A stretch of 64,000 nucleotides of DNA from Persicobacter psychrovividus. Lineage in GTDB: Bacteria > Bacteroidota > Bacteroidia > Cytophagales > Cyclobacteriaceae. The DNA is taken from NCBI RefSeq assembly GCF_036492425.1, contig NZ_AP025297.1, positions 124,001 through 188,000 on the forward strand, read 5' to 3'. The notes under the pieces were generated by a model, which saw only the letters and a list, made by a program, of their open reading frames with translations, had not been told where the DNA came from and did no database searches. Numbering within the stretch: the stretch's first letter is position 1; each line of letters opens with the position of its first letter. Below, one piece after another: positions 1 to 9,700 of this stretch. A program made the translations under genes and the position numbers.

Positions 1-2
1 GG

Positions 3-1082
3 GAGGATGGTACTGCTGAACTAAGCCTGAAGGTGGAGATTATCGGCACGGAGGGTGATCCTATTACCCGAATTTCGGCAGTAGAGGAACAAACACCGCC
101 AACACCAACGGTTACGGTATGGAACCCTGCCGCCAATGAAGATAATTCCGAAGCTACGGAGGCCTCTTGGAGTGTTGCCGAAAACTGGACTGCGGGCGTA
201 CCAACACCAAAAATGATCGCCAAGTTTGATCAGAAAGATGCAATTGCATGTTTTATCGATCAGCGAGTGGGTGTTCAACAGTTTGTCTTGGGCGATGGCG
301 GTGAAGGAGCCCAAAGTGCGCAACTGATTATAAAGGATGGTGGTAGCCTGACAACAGGTGATACTTGGTCGGGTTGTGCATGGTCGAATAATTACACTTC
401 GAGTTTGATTATTGAGGAAGGTGGAGAACTGAATTTTGGCAGCCATTTTTGGAACGGCTGGCAAGGTCATTCTATGGTTCATATCAATGGAGGGATCGTC
501 AATGTAAACCACATGTATGCGACGGCTTTTGAGGAGGGTACCGCAGGGACAAGTACCACCTACATCACCGATGGAGAATTGAACTTAAATGTTTTTGATG
601 CAGAAAAATCCTTACCCGAAGGCTCCGTATGGAACATTACCGAAGGGGTAGTCTATATCAAAGGAGACTATAAGGAGGCCATCAATCAGTTGGTCACTTT
701 AGGAAGAATCCTTACAACGGGAGAAAGTGGAGATGAAGATCGATCGTTGATAGTGGATGTTTCCGGTGAAGGGGATCAGGCTTTGACAAGGATAGCGACT
801 GAGGAGAATGGCACATCGCCTGAAGATCCATTATTTGCCGATAAAGGCAAGCAGCTGGTGGTTGCTCCAAACCCAACGGATGGCATTTTCAGTATTAATA
901 TTCCGCAGGAAAAAGTGGGTCAGACCTTCCGCATTTATTCCATTATTGGCAGAATGGTGATGGAAGGCAGCTTACAAAATACCGCTGAGAAAGTTAATAT
1001 AGGTCATTTGCCTTCAGGGGTTTATTTGATTCATCTGCACGAGGGCTCAAAGCCACAAATCAGTAAAATTGTACTGAAGTAG
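3..1082 (+). CDS. C-terminal part of a secreted T9SS cargo protein (partial)
   Basis: The reading frame is open through the left edge, so the N-terminus lies outside the window; a GTG at 33 is internal. The visible part (about 360 residues) begins with a Gly/Asn-rich, repetitive beta-structure region with the look of a beta-helix or beta-roll: alternating 'GG' turns, LIIKDGGSLTTGD and LIIEEGGELNFGS. The last ~80 residues are a type IX secretion type A sorting domain: VVAPNPTDGIFSINI, then FRIYSIIGRMVMEG, then LPSGVYLIHL, ending in a basic KIVLK. This domain directs proteins through the Por/T9SS to the surface or outside in Bacteroidota. No catalytic motif is visible, so the enzyme class is unknown; large secreted polysaccharide-active enzymes often have this architecture (inference). 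It is followed by a strong terminator and is probably not part of the regulator or PUL1 transcription units. Confidence 0.85.
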   Translation, partial: EDGTAELSLKVEIIGTEGDPITRISAVEEQTPPTPTVTVWNPAANEDNSEATEASWSVAENWTAGVPTPKMIAKFDQKDAIACFIDQRVGVQQFVLGDGGEGAQSAQLIIKDGGSLTTGDTWSGCAWSNNYTSSLIIEEGGELNFGSHFWNGWQGHSMVHINGGIVNVNHMYATAFEEGTAGTSTTYITDGELNLNVFDAEKSLPEGSVWNITEGVVYIKGDYKEAINQLVTLGRILTTGESGDEDRSLIVDVSGEGDQALTRIATEENGTSPEDPLFADKGKQLVVAPNPTDGIFSINIPQEKVGQTFRIYSIIGRMVMEGSLQNTAEKVNIGHLPSGVYLIHLHEGSKPQISKIVLK

Positions 1083-1117
1083 ATAATCTTTCCCTGCATA
1101 ATGACTGCTAAAAATTT

Positions 1118-1171
1118 AAGGCATTTTTTGAAAACGATTTCTGTTTATCAAAAAATGCCTTTTGTCTTTTA
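1118..1171 (+). terminator. Rho-independent terminator after the T9SS cargo gene
   Basis: A perfect 14-bp inverted repeat (1118-1131 with 1148-1161, core AAGGCATTTTTTGA) encloses a 16-nt loop and is followed by a T-rich tract (TTGTCTTTT). It lies 36 bp after the stop of the preceding gene. The rest of the gap to 1328 is A+T-rich with no gene. It contains a weak TAnnTTTG-like box at 1279-1286 (TATTTTTG) upstream of the regulator, without a convincing -33 element. Confidence 0.85.
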
Positions 1172-1328
1172 AATAATTTATCCTGAAACCCTCTACGGGC
1201 CAAAGGATCTGCTTGAAAAATAAAATGGACAGTATAAAATTTTACATAAAATGATAATATGTTTATATTGTTTTATTATATTTTTGAACAGGAACAGCCC
1301 TCTAAATGGGGAAACATAATTTTTTTAT

Positions 1329-3866
1329 ATGATAAAATACTACTTTACGATCTTGTTATGTTTTGCCCTGAACAGTTCATTTGCTAAATATGGATTGCGT
1401 ATTTATGGGCAGGAGTACCCGATTACTGAGCGGACCATGTGTCAGTTTTTTGTGAACCAAGCCCCTGAATTGGGAGATGGTTTTCAGATTAATTTTAACA
1501 TGTCCACCATCGATGATCAGTACAATGAGTTTGGGTACATTTTCCGAGCGGTAACTGCTCAAGGAAAAAAAATGGATTTGATTTATCAGGTAGCGGATGA
1601 CACCTATGTGAAAATCAGTTTGTTGCTTGGCAGTAATAAAAAAGGAGAGCTTGCTATTCGGGTAAATCGACGTGCGCTCTCCAACTGGCAACAGGTTCAG
1701 ATCAAAGCCAACCTTGAAAAAAATCAATATCAACTTTCGGTCGAGGGTGTATCCAATCAGTTACAATACAATTATTTTTCCCCTGCCGACCACTTAAAAT
1801 TTTATTTTGGGGTAAACGATCAGAAGGGGATAGCAACCCGTGATGCAATCAATATGAAAATCCGGCATGTAGAATTTCAGCTGGATAATGAGCCTGTGGC
1901 CGATTGGAAGCTGGATCAGGTTGAGGGGCAACGGGTTAATGATACTAATGGAGAATACACAGCATCACTAAAAAATCCAAAATGGATTAGAAAAGACTTC
2001 ACTTTTTGGAAACCGTTGAGTACGCACAAGCTCAATGGTTATGCGGAGGTGGTGTATAATCATGAGCAGCAAAAGATTTATTTTGTGGGTTCAGATCAGT
2101 TATTGATAATTGATCCTGAAAAGCCCGAAGAGGCAAAGCAGGTATTCTACGACAAGCCCGTAGCATTGGAGCGTGGACACCAAAACTTTATTTATGATGA
2201 GTACCGACATGAAATAGTGGCCTATTCTGTTGATCATTTGCGTCAATATGCCTTCTCGATGAAAGAGAAAAAATGGGAGAATGAGTTTGATTTTAAAATG
2301 CCTGATCAAACGGATTACCTGCATCATAGCCGATACATCAGTCCAAATGATTCAAGTATTTATACCCTGTTTGGCTATGGGCACCATATGTTCCGAAAAT
2401 CTATATCAAATTTCAAGGAAAGGACAAGGGATAAAAATACAGAGGCTTTTCCAAGATATTTGGCGGGGTTTGGTCTGAACCAAGAAAAAACCAAGGGGTA
2501 TATTCTTGGCGGTTATGGTAATGAATATGGGGAGCAAAAATACAGCCCGCACTATTTCAATCAATTAATGGAGTATGATTTACCTCACAGAACCTTCAAG
2601 GTGTTGCATACTTATGATACTGCAAGATCACATGGGTATTTTGCGAGTTCAAATCAGTTAGTTGTTGGTAAGGATCATTTTTATGCTTTGCTCTTCAAAA
2701 AGAATCAGTTTCAGGGCAAATTGCAGTTATTCAAAGGAAGCATTTCCACCGATAGCCTATATGCCTTGGCGGATGGTATTCCCTATAAGTTTCATGATAT
2801 CAGGTCATTTGCCGATTTATACTATAATGATAAACTCGACAAGCTGTATGCGGTAACAACTTTTTGCTCTGACAAAGAAACAAGCCTGAATATATACAGT
2901 ATCAGCCTACCTATTTTTGTCCCTGAAAATGAACCGGATATTGCAGAAAATAATCAATGGTGGATACTCGCAGTAGGCTTTTTGTCATTGATATTGGCAG
3001 CCGGTGGCTATGGTTTTTATCGAAAGCACCAAGCGCCTAAATCAGTGGCGCACACACCGGAAGAAATTAAGCCGACAGAAAGCAAAACAATTGCTGAACC
3101 GGCAGCAGTCATAAAAAATCAAGGGCCCGACCGGTCGTATATCAAAATTTTGAGTGGTTTTTCCGCTTACGATAAAGACGGAAACAGCATTTCAAAAAAG
3201 TTCTCCGGTTTGAGGCAGGAGTTGTTCATTATTCTGGTGATGAATTCGGTTAATGAAAAAAATGGGATTTCCTCTGAATACCTGATTGAGTATTTCTGGA
3301 GTGACAAATCCAGTAAAGATGCGAAAAACAATAAGAACGTAAATATTTCCAAGTTAAAGGAGCTGTTGAAACTCGTTGGAGGGATGGAGATTGTCAATAA
3401 TTCAGGATATCTGAAATTGAAGGTTGATGAATCGGTAGCGTATGTGGATTATGTGAAGTTTTGCCATTTGATCAAGGAGCCACAGCTTACGGATCAGAAT
3501 TTAATCAAGTTGCGGGCTATCGCTGAGGGCTTAACCAATATTCGCTCATTGAATTCCAATGACTGGTACGATAAGCTCAAGTCACAGGTAAGTGCAAAAT
3601 CCCTTGATTATTTTTCTGCACAGCTAAACAAAAATAGTTCGACGCTCGCCAAGCATACGATTGTAGATATCTGTTCAGCCATCCTAAAACTTGATACCGT
3701 CAATGAGCAGGCCATGTCGTTGAAGTGCCAGCATCTGGTAGAAATGGGACATCACAGTTCTGCTCGCTCGACTTATGATAAATTCATTGAAGAATACAAG
3801 ACACTGTTCGATGAGGATTTCGACCTGACTTTTAAGGAAGTCTTGAAAGAAAGTTTTATTGCATAG
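1329..3866 (+). CDS. Membrane-spanning one-component regulator: Kelch-like ectodomain, TM helix, SARP-type winged helix
   Basis: This 845-residue protein has an N-terminal signal peptide (about 1-19). Residues ~20-215 look like a concanavalin/LamG-type beta-sandwich and ~220-535 like a Kelch or beta-propeller domain. One hydrophobic helix lies at ~543-563 (WWILAVGFLSLILAAGGYGF) and ends in a basic YRKHQ stop-transfer. After a charged linker, residues ~603-705 resemble the OmpR/SARP winged helix (KKFSGLRQELFIILVMNSV, then YLIEYFWSD, then NVNISKLKELLKLVGG). Residues ~706-845 are helical and BTAD/TPR-like. No histidine kinase or receiver domain is present, so signal sensing and DNA binding appear to reside in one transmembrane chain. 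Its position just upstream of PUL1, in the same orientation, suggests it controls that locus (inference). It has its own terminator at 3890-3924. Confidence 0.8.
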   Translation: MIKYYFTILLCFALNSSFAKYGLRIYGQEYPITERTMCQFFVNQAPELGDGFQINFNMSTIDDQYNEFGYIFRAVTAQGKKMDLIYQVADDTYVKISLLLGSNKKGELAIRVNRRALSNWQQVQIKANLEKNQYQLSVEGVSNQLQYNYFSPADHLKFYFGVNDQKGIATRDAINMKIRHVEFQLDNEPVADWKLDQVEGQRVNDTNGEYTASLKNPKWIRKDFTFWKPLSTHKLNGYAEVVYNHEQQKIYFVGSDQLLIIDPEKPEEAKQVFYDKPVALERGHQNFIYDEYRHEIVAYSVDHLRQYAFSMKEKKWENEFDFKMPDQTDYLHHSRYISPNDSSIYTLFGYGHHMFRKSISNFKERTRDKNTEAFPRYLAGFGLNQEKTKGYILGGYGNEYGEQKYSPHYFNQLMEYDLPHRTFKVLHTYDTARSHGYFASSNQLVVGKDHFYALLFKKNQFQGKLQLFKGSISTDSLYALADGIPYKFHDIRSFADLYYNDKLDKLYAVTTFCSDKETSLNIYSISLPIFVPENEPDIAENNQWWILAVGFLSLILAAGGYGFYRKHQAPKSVAHTPEEIKPTESKTIAEPAAVIKNQGPDRSYIKILSGFSAYDKDGNSISKKFSGLRQELFIILVMNSVNEKNGISSEYLIEYFWSDKSSKDAKNNKNVNISKLKELLKLVGGMEIVNNSGYLKLKVDESVAYVDYVKFCHLIKEPQLTDQNLIKLRAIAEGLTNIRSLNSNDWYDKLKSQVSAKSLDYFSAQLNKNSSTLAKHTIVDICSAILKLDTVNEQAMSLKCQHLVEMGHHSSARSTYDKFIEEYKTLFDEDFDLTFKEVLKESFIA

Positions 3867-3889
3867 CAAGATAACTAACAAGATTATAA

Positions 3890-3924
3890 TAGCTGCTTCA
3901 ATGATCGGAGGCAGCTATTTTTTT
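3890..3924 (+). terminator. Rho-independent terminator after the membrane regulator
   Basis: A 7-bp stem (TAGCTGC at 3890-3896 with GCAGCTA at 3911-3917) is followed directly by seven T residues. It separates the regulator from the PUL1 operon. Confidence 0.85.
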
Positions 3925-4276
3925 AAGATTTAAATCGATAACAGGGATAATATATTTTTGTAGCCAAAATTCACAGATAAGAAGTCGATAGAGGGTGTTA
4001 ATGATTAATTATGTTTTGTTTAATCGCTTAAATAATTCTTTATCAGGTGTTTGCGATTGCTTGTTCTTTGCCGATTAAATTATTTATCGATCGCCTGTTG
4101 ATAATTCAGATGAAAAATAAATGACCCTAAAAAGGTCATTTTGGGCTTGAAAATGGCCAATTAATGATCGGGTAACCACTCGTTAAGTTGTTTATAGGGC
4201 GGTTAATATTGGGCTAAGGAGTGGGGGCTATATTTGAATCAAATAATTTTTTATTTCACTCACTTTTGAAAATAGT
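3925..4276 (+). promoter_or_regulatory. Intergenic leader region upstream of PUL1
   Basis: This is about 350 bp without a gene and A+T-rich. It holds an 8-bp hairpin at 4119-4142 (AAATGACC / GGTCATTT, 7-nt loop, then TTTGGG-like sequence). It also holds a promoter candidate close to the first GH92 gene (separate entry). Short TCGAT-type words recur around 3930-4090, but I cannot define an operator. Regulator binding sites for PUL1 are most likely here (inference). Confidence 0.5.
4209..4236 (+). promoter_or_regulatory. Candidate Bacteroidota-type promoter of PUL1
   Basis: TATATTTG (4229-4236) matches the Bacteroidota -7 consensus TAnnTTTG exactly, and a TTG at 4209-4211 lies 17 bp upstream as a possible -33 element. 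Transcription would start about 30-35 bp before the GH92 start codon at 4277. Only sequence match supports it. Confidence 0.5.
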
Positions 4277-6586
4277 ATGAGGGGTATTTATTCATATTTT
4301 TTGTCTTTAGCTTTCCTTTTTATAGGAGGTTGCCAAATTCAGAACCAAGGAGGGAAAGTAGCCTCGGTTTCGGATCGGCAGCCGGTTGACTGGGTCAATC
4401 CGTACATCGGAAATATCAGCCACCTGCTGGTGCCTACTTTTCCAACCATTCATTTACCAAACAGCTTTTTGCGGGTAATTCCTGAGCGAGCAGATTTTAC
4501 TTCGGATCGACTTTCAGGTCTACCGGTGATCACCACTTCTCACCGTGGCGCTTCGGCATTTACTTTGAGTCCATCCAATTATTCAGCGCAACAGCAGATT
4601 GCAGAGGTGGGGCGACTAAGTTACGACCAAGAGAAAATTACGCCTTATGGTTATCAGGTATATTTGGATGAAATGAAGGTGGCGGTAAATTATTCCTTAT
4701 CACATCAGTCAGGAATTTATCAATTGTCATTTGAAGAAGGCCAAACACCTGCATTAACAGTGCATAATAAAAAAGGCCAATTAAAAATCGCTGATGGAGC
4801 CATTTCGGGCTATCAGGTGGTGGACAATGAGGTAACCGAAAACACGACCAAAGTGTATTTGTATCTCAAATCAGAACAAAATGCCTTGCGTGATGGCGTA
4901 ATTCAAAAAGGTAAGCTAATAGCTTCCCAAAAAGAAATCCAAACCGATAAGGGAAGTATTGCGATGGTTTTTGGAGCTGATCAACAACAAATCACCGTTC
5001 GATATGGGGTATCATTGATCAGTGTGGAGCAGGCGAAACGAAATTTGGAAAGAGAACAAAACGGAAAATCTTTTGATGAAATCGCCACGCAAGGAAGAAA
5101 AATATGGAATGACGCACTGGGGAAAATTGAGGTCAGCGGTGCATCGGAAGACGATCGAACTATCTTTTATACTTCGGTTTACAGAACCTATGAGCGACCT
5201 GTTTGTATTTCAGAAGATGGACAATACTTCAGTGCTTTTGACGGGGAAATTCATCAAGACAACGGTCAGCCATTTTATACTGACGATTGGATTTGGGACA
5301 CCTATCGGGCAACACATCCACTTCGTGTGCTGACAGAGAAACAACTCGAAACAAACATCCTGAATTCTTTTATCCGTATGGCAGAACAAATGCCTAATGC
5401 CTGGATGCCTACCTTCCCTGAGGTAATGGGAGATAGCCGCCGAATGAATTCAAATCACGGTGTGGCAACGGTTTTAGATGCAGCAGTGAAAGGGTTGGAT
5501 GGTTTCGATCTGCAAAAGGCCTACTCCATGTGTAAGAAAGGGATCACCGAAAAAACGCTGGCGCCATGGTCAGGAAAGCCTGCGGGCGACTTGGATGCTT
5601 TCTTTTGGAAAAATGGGTATTTCCCCGCACTCCGCCACGGTCAAAAAGAATACAGTGATTTGGTGCATCCTTTTGAAAGCCGACAGCCTGTAGCCGTTAC
5701 GCTCGGAACAACTTATGATGAGTGGTGCCTTTCGGAAATCGCCCGCCTGTTGAATATTGAGGAAGATCACCAGTATTTCCTGAACAGGTCTTATGACTAT
5801 CGAAAAATTTACAATGCATCCACAGGATTCTTCCATCCCAAAGATGATCAACATCAATTCATTGAACCTTTCGATTACCGTTTCTCAGGCGGACAAGGAT
5901 TGAGAAATTATTATGGAGAAAACAATGGCTGGGTTTATCGTTGGGATGTGCCACATAATGTAGCAGATCTGATGGAGTTGATGGGTGGAAGAGCAGCTTT
6001 CATCAACAACCTTGAGGCGACCTTTAATGAGCCTTTGGGTAAAAGCAAGTTCGCCTTTTACGCTCAGATTCCCGATCATACGGGTAATGTGGGGCAGTTC
6101 TCCATGGCCAACGAGCCTTCATTGCATATCCCTTATTTGTACAATTATGCAGGACAGCCATGGAAGACACAGAAAAGGGTTAAAACCTTGATGCGTCAAT
6201 GGTTTAGGAATGATTTGATGGGTATTCCCGGTGATGAAGACGGTGGTGGAATGTCCGCTTTTATCATCTTCTCTCAACTGGGTTTTTATCCGGTAACGCC
6301 TGGAATGCCTGCTTACAATATTGGAACACCATTTTTTAAGGAATCCAAAGTACATCTTGGCAATGGGAAAACTTTCACCATCAAGGCCAATAACCTGTCG
6401 GAAGATAATAAATATATTCAGTCGGCTACACTCAATGGTGAGGCGTGGAACAAGCCTTGGTTTCCGCATTCGGCCATTGAGCATGGAGGAACTTTGGAAC
6501 TGACCATGGGCAATAGAGCCAATCTGAATTGGGGGGCGCAACCACAGGATGCACCACCATCAGCAATGAAAATGATCAAGGGGTAA
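4277..6586 (+). CDS. GH92 family alpha-mannosidase, lipoprotein (divergent N-terminus)
   Basis: This 769-residue lipoprotein (lipobox FIGGC, Cys19) is a Ca2+-dependent inverting exo-alpha-mannosidase of family GH92. Family signatures are DWVNPYIGN near the N-terminus, IWDTYRATHPL, SNHGVATVLDA, ANEPSLH and GDEDGGGMSAF. By spacing to Bacteroides BT3990 (acid Glu533, bases Asp642/Asp644, from memory), Glu548 in GENNGWVYRW is the likely acid and Asp653/Asp655 the base pair. The usual GHTFPGA segment is replaced by a divergent LVPTFPTIHLPNSF stretch. The His-Glu pair that marks alpha-1,2 enzymes is absent from the expected region (~590-600), so the linkage preference probably differs from the GH92 at 24534. 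It is the first gene of PUL1, behind a promoter candidate, and lies 196 bp before susC. Confidence 0.92.
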   Translation: MRGIYSYFLSLAFLFIGGCQIQNQGGKVASVSDRQPVDWVNPYIGNISHLLVPTFPTIHLPNSFLRVIPERADFTSDRLSGLPVITTSHRGASAFTLSPSNYSAQQQIAEVGRLSYDQEKITPYGYQVYLDEMKVAVNYSLSHQSGIYQLSFEEGQTPALTVHNKKGQLKIADGAISGYQVVDNEVTENTTKVYLYLKSEQNALRDGVIQKGKLIASQKEIQTDKGSIAMVFGADQQQITVRYGVSLISVEQAKRNLEREQNGKSFDEIATQGRKIWNDALGKIEVSGASEDDRTIFYTSVYRTYERPVCISEDGQYFSAFDGEIHQDNGQPFYTDDWIWDTYRATHPLRVLTEKQLETNILNSFIRMAEQMPNAWMPTFPEVMGDSRRMNSNHGVATVLDAAVKGLDGFDLQKAYSMCKKGITEKTLAPWSGKPAGDLDAFFWKNGYFPALRHGQKEYSDLVHPFESRQPVAVTLGTTYDEWCLSEIARLLNIEEDHQYFLNRSYDYRKIYNASTGFFHPKDDQHQFIEPFDYRFSGGQGLRNYYGENNGWVYRWDVPHNVADLMELMGGRAAFINNLEATFNEPLGKSKFAFYAQIPDHTGNVGQFSMANEPSLHIPYLYNYAGQPWKTQKRVKTLMRQWFRNDLMGIPGDEDGGGMSAFIIFSQLGFYPVTPGMPAYNIGTPFFKESKVHLGNGKTFTIKANNLSEDNKYIQSATLNGEAWNKPWFPHSAIEHGGTLELTMGNRANLNWGAQPQDAPPSAMKMIKG

Positions 6587-6640
6587 AATTAAAATGCCCT
6601 GAATGATATCCAAAGGGGATTTTGTTGTACTCAAATAAAT

Positions 6641-6662
6641 GGCAATGTATTTTGACATTGCC
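6641..6662 (+). promoter_or_regulatory. Hairpin in the GH92-susC gap
   Basis: A perfect 8-bp inverted repeat (GGCAATGT / ACATTGCC) with a 6-nt loop lies 55 bp after the GH92 stop. No T-run follows, so it is not a classical terminator. It may stabilise or process mRNA between the GH92 gene and susC. A TTGTTG followed ~20 bp later by TATTTTG overlaps it and is one base short of the Bacteroidota -7 consensus. Confidence 0.4.
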
Positions 6663-6782
6663 CAAAACCATCATCAACCTACTCTAAATCCATGTAGCTT
6701 AACCTACCATGTATTTTTTTAAGAGCCTGAGGATGGTTCCCAATTTTTAAGGAACAATTTTTTAATTCAAAACGATCTATTT

Positions 6783-9700
6783 ATGAAAAAAGTACTATTT
6801 TTTTTCATGCTATTCATTAGTTTTTCCGCCCTTGCACAGCAACGGATTACCGGAAATGTGGTGGATACCACAGGGGAGCCACTCCCTGGCGTGAATGTAT
6901 CTGTTGTTGGAGCCGCTGGCGGTACCGTAACAGATATTTCCGGAGACTTCGCACTTGAAGTTTCAGGATCAGATATTAAAATTCAGTGTTCATTCATTGG
7001 AATGAAAACAGTCATAATCCCCGTGGGGAAATCACAAACCTCGGTTTCAGTAACCATGGAGGAAGACTACATGACACTTGAGGACGTTGTGGTGGTCGGT
7101 TATGGTACGCAGAAAAAAGGGTCGGTAACAGGGTCCATTTCGGCGATCAATAATGATGACCTGATCAAGGTTTCTGTACCGGATGTCAATAACTCTATTG
7201 CGGGTCGTTTGCCTGGTGTTCGGGTACAGCAGCTCTCCAGTGAGCCTGGTGTTTTTGATTCAAGTATTGATATTCGTGGTCTTGGACAACCTCTTTACGT
7301 TATTGATGGAATTCCTCGTGATCCGGCAACTTTTGCACGATTGAATCCCAATGAGATTGATAACATCTCTATCCTAAAGGATGCGGCTGCCGCAATTTAT
7401 GGGGTTCAGGCCGCCAATGGGGTTGTTTTGGTAACCACCAAAAAAGGAACGAATAAAGACTTTGAAGTAGATTACTCTTTCCGAATGGGTATCAACAGGG
7501 TAACGCAATTCCCGCGTTTGACTGATGCGTATCAGTACTCTACCATGTTCAATGAGTTGCACTACAATGACTTATATAGTTCTGGTGAATACAAAGGGGA
7601 ACCTCGTTTTACCTCAGAAGAGATTGAAAAGTACAGAACGGGTGAGTTACAGAGCACGGATTTCATGCGGTTGATCATGAAAGACCAATCGACGCAAACA
7701 CAGCATAACATTGGCTTTTCTGGTGGTAACGACAAGGTTACTTATTATACCTCCTTCGGATTTTTTGGCGAAAACGGCTTATGGAAAACCAATTCGTTAA
7801 GCTCTAACAAATATAACTTCCGTACGAATGTAAATGCCAAACTAACCAAAGACCTTACTTTTGGCGTAAACCTGGGCTACATTAAAACGACACAGGACGG
7901 GCAGTCAGAAAGCACTTGGAAGGTGTTCCGTAACACCTGGCGTATTGCACCAACGAATCAGGCTTACGCCAATGGCAACCCAAAATATTTGCAACATCCA
8001 TACGAGGGAGGAAACAACCCACTGGCTTATGTGGATCCAGAATTGAGTGGCTTCCGCGACAGAAGTGAAAGTTTTTATCAGTCCACCTTTAATCTTGACT
8101 ATGCCGTTCCATTTGTGGAAGGCTTAAACCTTAAAGCGGTTGCTGGTTATGATACCAAAGATGGTTTGGACCGCCGTTTCCGTAAAGCCTATTCACAGTA
8201 TAGTTATGATGCGGACAATGACGCATACAATGAGGTTGCCAAATTGAATGACCCTTCAGACCTGTCAGAAGGACGTTGGAAGGAAGTCAACACGACTTTG
8301 CAGTTGATGGCCAACTACAATAAGGAAATCAACGGTCACACCATCGGCGTATTGGGGGTAGCAGAGCAACGCCACAAGCAACTTAGAACCAACAACGGTT
8401 ATGTTCAATTTGGTGTGGATGCTATTCCAGAGTTAGGTGCCGGTATTCAGGAAACAAGTACGGTAGGCAGTTATGTCGAAGAAGTGGCAAGGCAGTCGCT
8501 GATTGGTCGGGTAACCTATGACTATAAAATGAAATACCTCTTGGAGGCAAGCTTCCGTTATGACGGTTCTTCCTTGTATCCTGAGGATGGTCGATGGGGA
8601 CTTTTCCCGTCTGTTTCGGCAGGTTATAATATTGCTGAGGAGAATTTCATGAAAGACAATGTGCGTTTTATCTCCAAACTGAAGCTGAGAGGTTCATGGG
8701 GTAGAATGGGAGACGATGGAGGATCCAATTTGGTCGATCACGAAATCGGGTATATTTATCCTGATGGCGGGTACTACTTCGGTAATGGTTTCAAACCTGC
8801 TTTGGGTATCCGGAATTCTGTCAATCCAAACTTTACATGGTACACCTCCGACACTTACAATGCAGGTATTGAAGCGAGTTTCTTCCAGGGCAAGATCGAT
8901 GTTGAGTTTGATGTGTTTAAGCGTCAGCGAGATGGTTTGCCTGCCCTAAGAAATTCAACCTTACCCGGATATGTAGGAGTGAACTTGCCTCAGGAAAACC
9001 TGAATGGGGATATTACAAGTGGTTATGAGATTGTTTTGGGGCACCGAAACAGCATTGGCCGTGACTTCAGTTATTTCATTCGTGGTAACATGAGTTATAC
9101 ACGAACCAAGCATGCTTATATCGAAGAAAATCCACCAAGCAATCAAAATGGCGAATGGAGAAACACCAAATCCTATCGATACAATGATATCATTTGGGGA
9201 TACAAAACCGATGGTCAGTTCCAAAACCACGATGAAATCCACAGCCATGCGATTATGGATGGTGCCGGAAACAGAACAATCCTTCCTGGTGATTTCAGAT
9301 ATGTGGACATGAATGGCGACGGGGTAATCAACGGAAGTGACGTAGTGCCAATTGCCAATGCTGGCGGTAAACCATTGATCTATTTCGGATTGAACCTCGG
9401 TATGAGTTATAAAAACTTTGATGTTTCTGTCCTGCTACAAGGTGCGGCCAAGTATCGCGTGAAGTATGATGATCAGTTGAGTCGTCCATTCTATTGGGGC
9501 TTTGCTACTCCGATCACCGAATTCTGGGATAGATGGCACCTGAATGATATGACCGATCCGGAAAGTGGATGGAATCCTGGGAAATATCCTGCCATGGGTG
9601 AACGCCAAAACTATCGCAGCTCAGATTTCTGGTGGAGAGATGCTTCTTACTTGAGAATCAAGAATGTTGAGTTGGGTTACACCGTTCCACAGCATTTGTT

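Noticed and set aside
6641-6662. Rho-independent terminator between GH92 and susC
   Set aside because: The stem is perfect but no T-run follows on either strand, so it is kept only as a regulatory hairpin.
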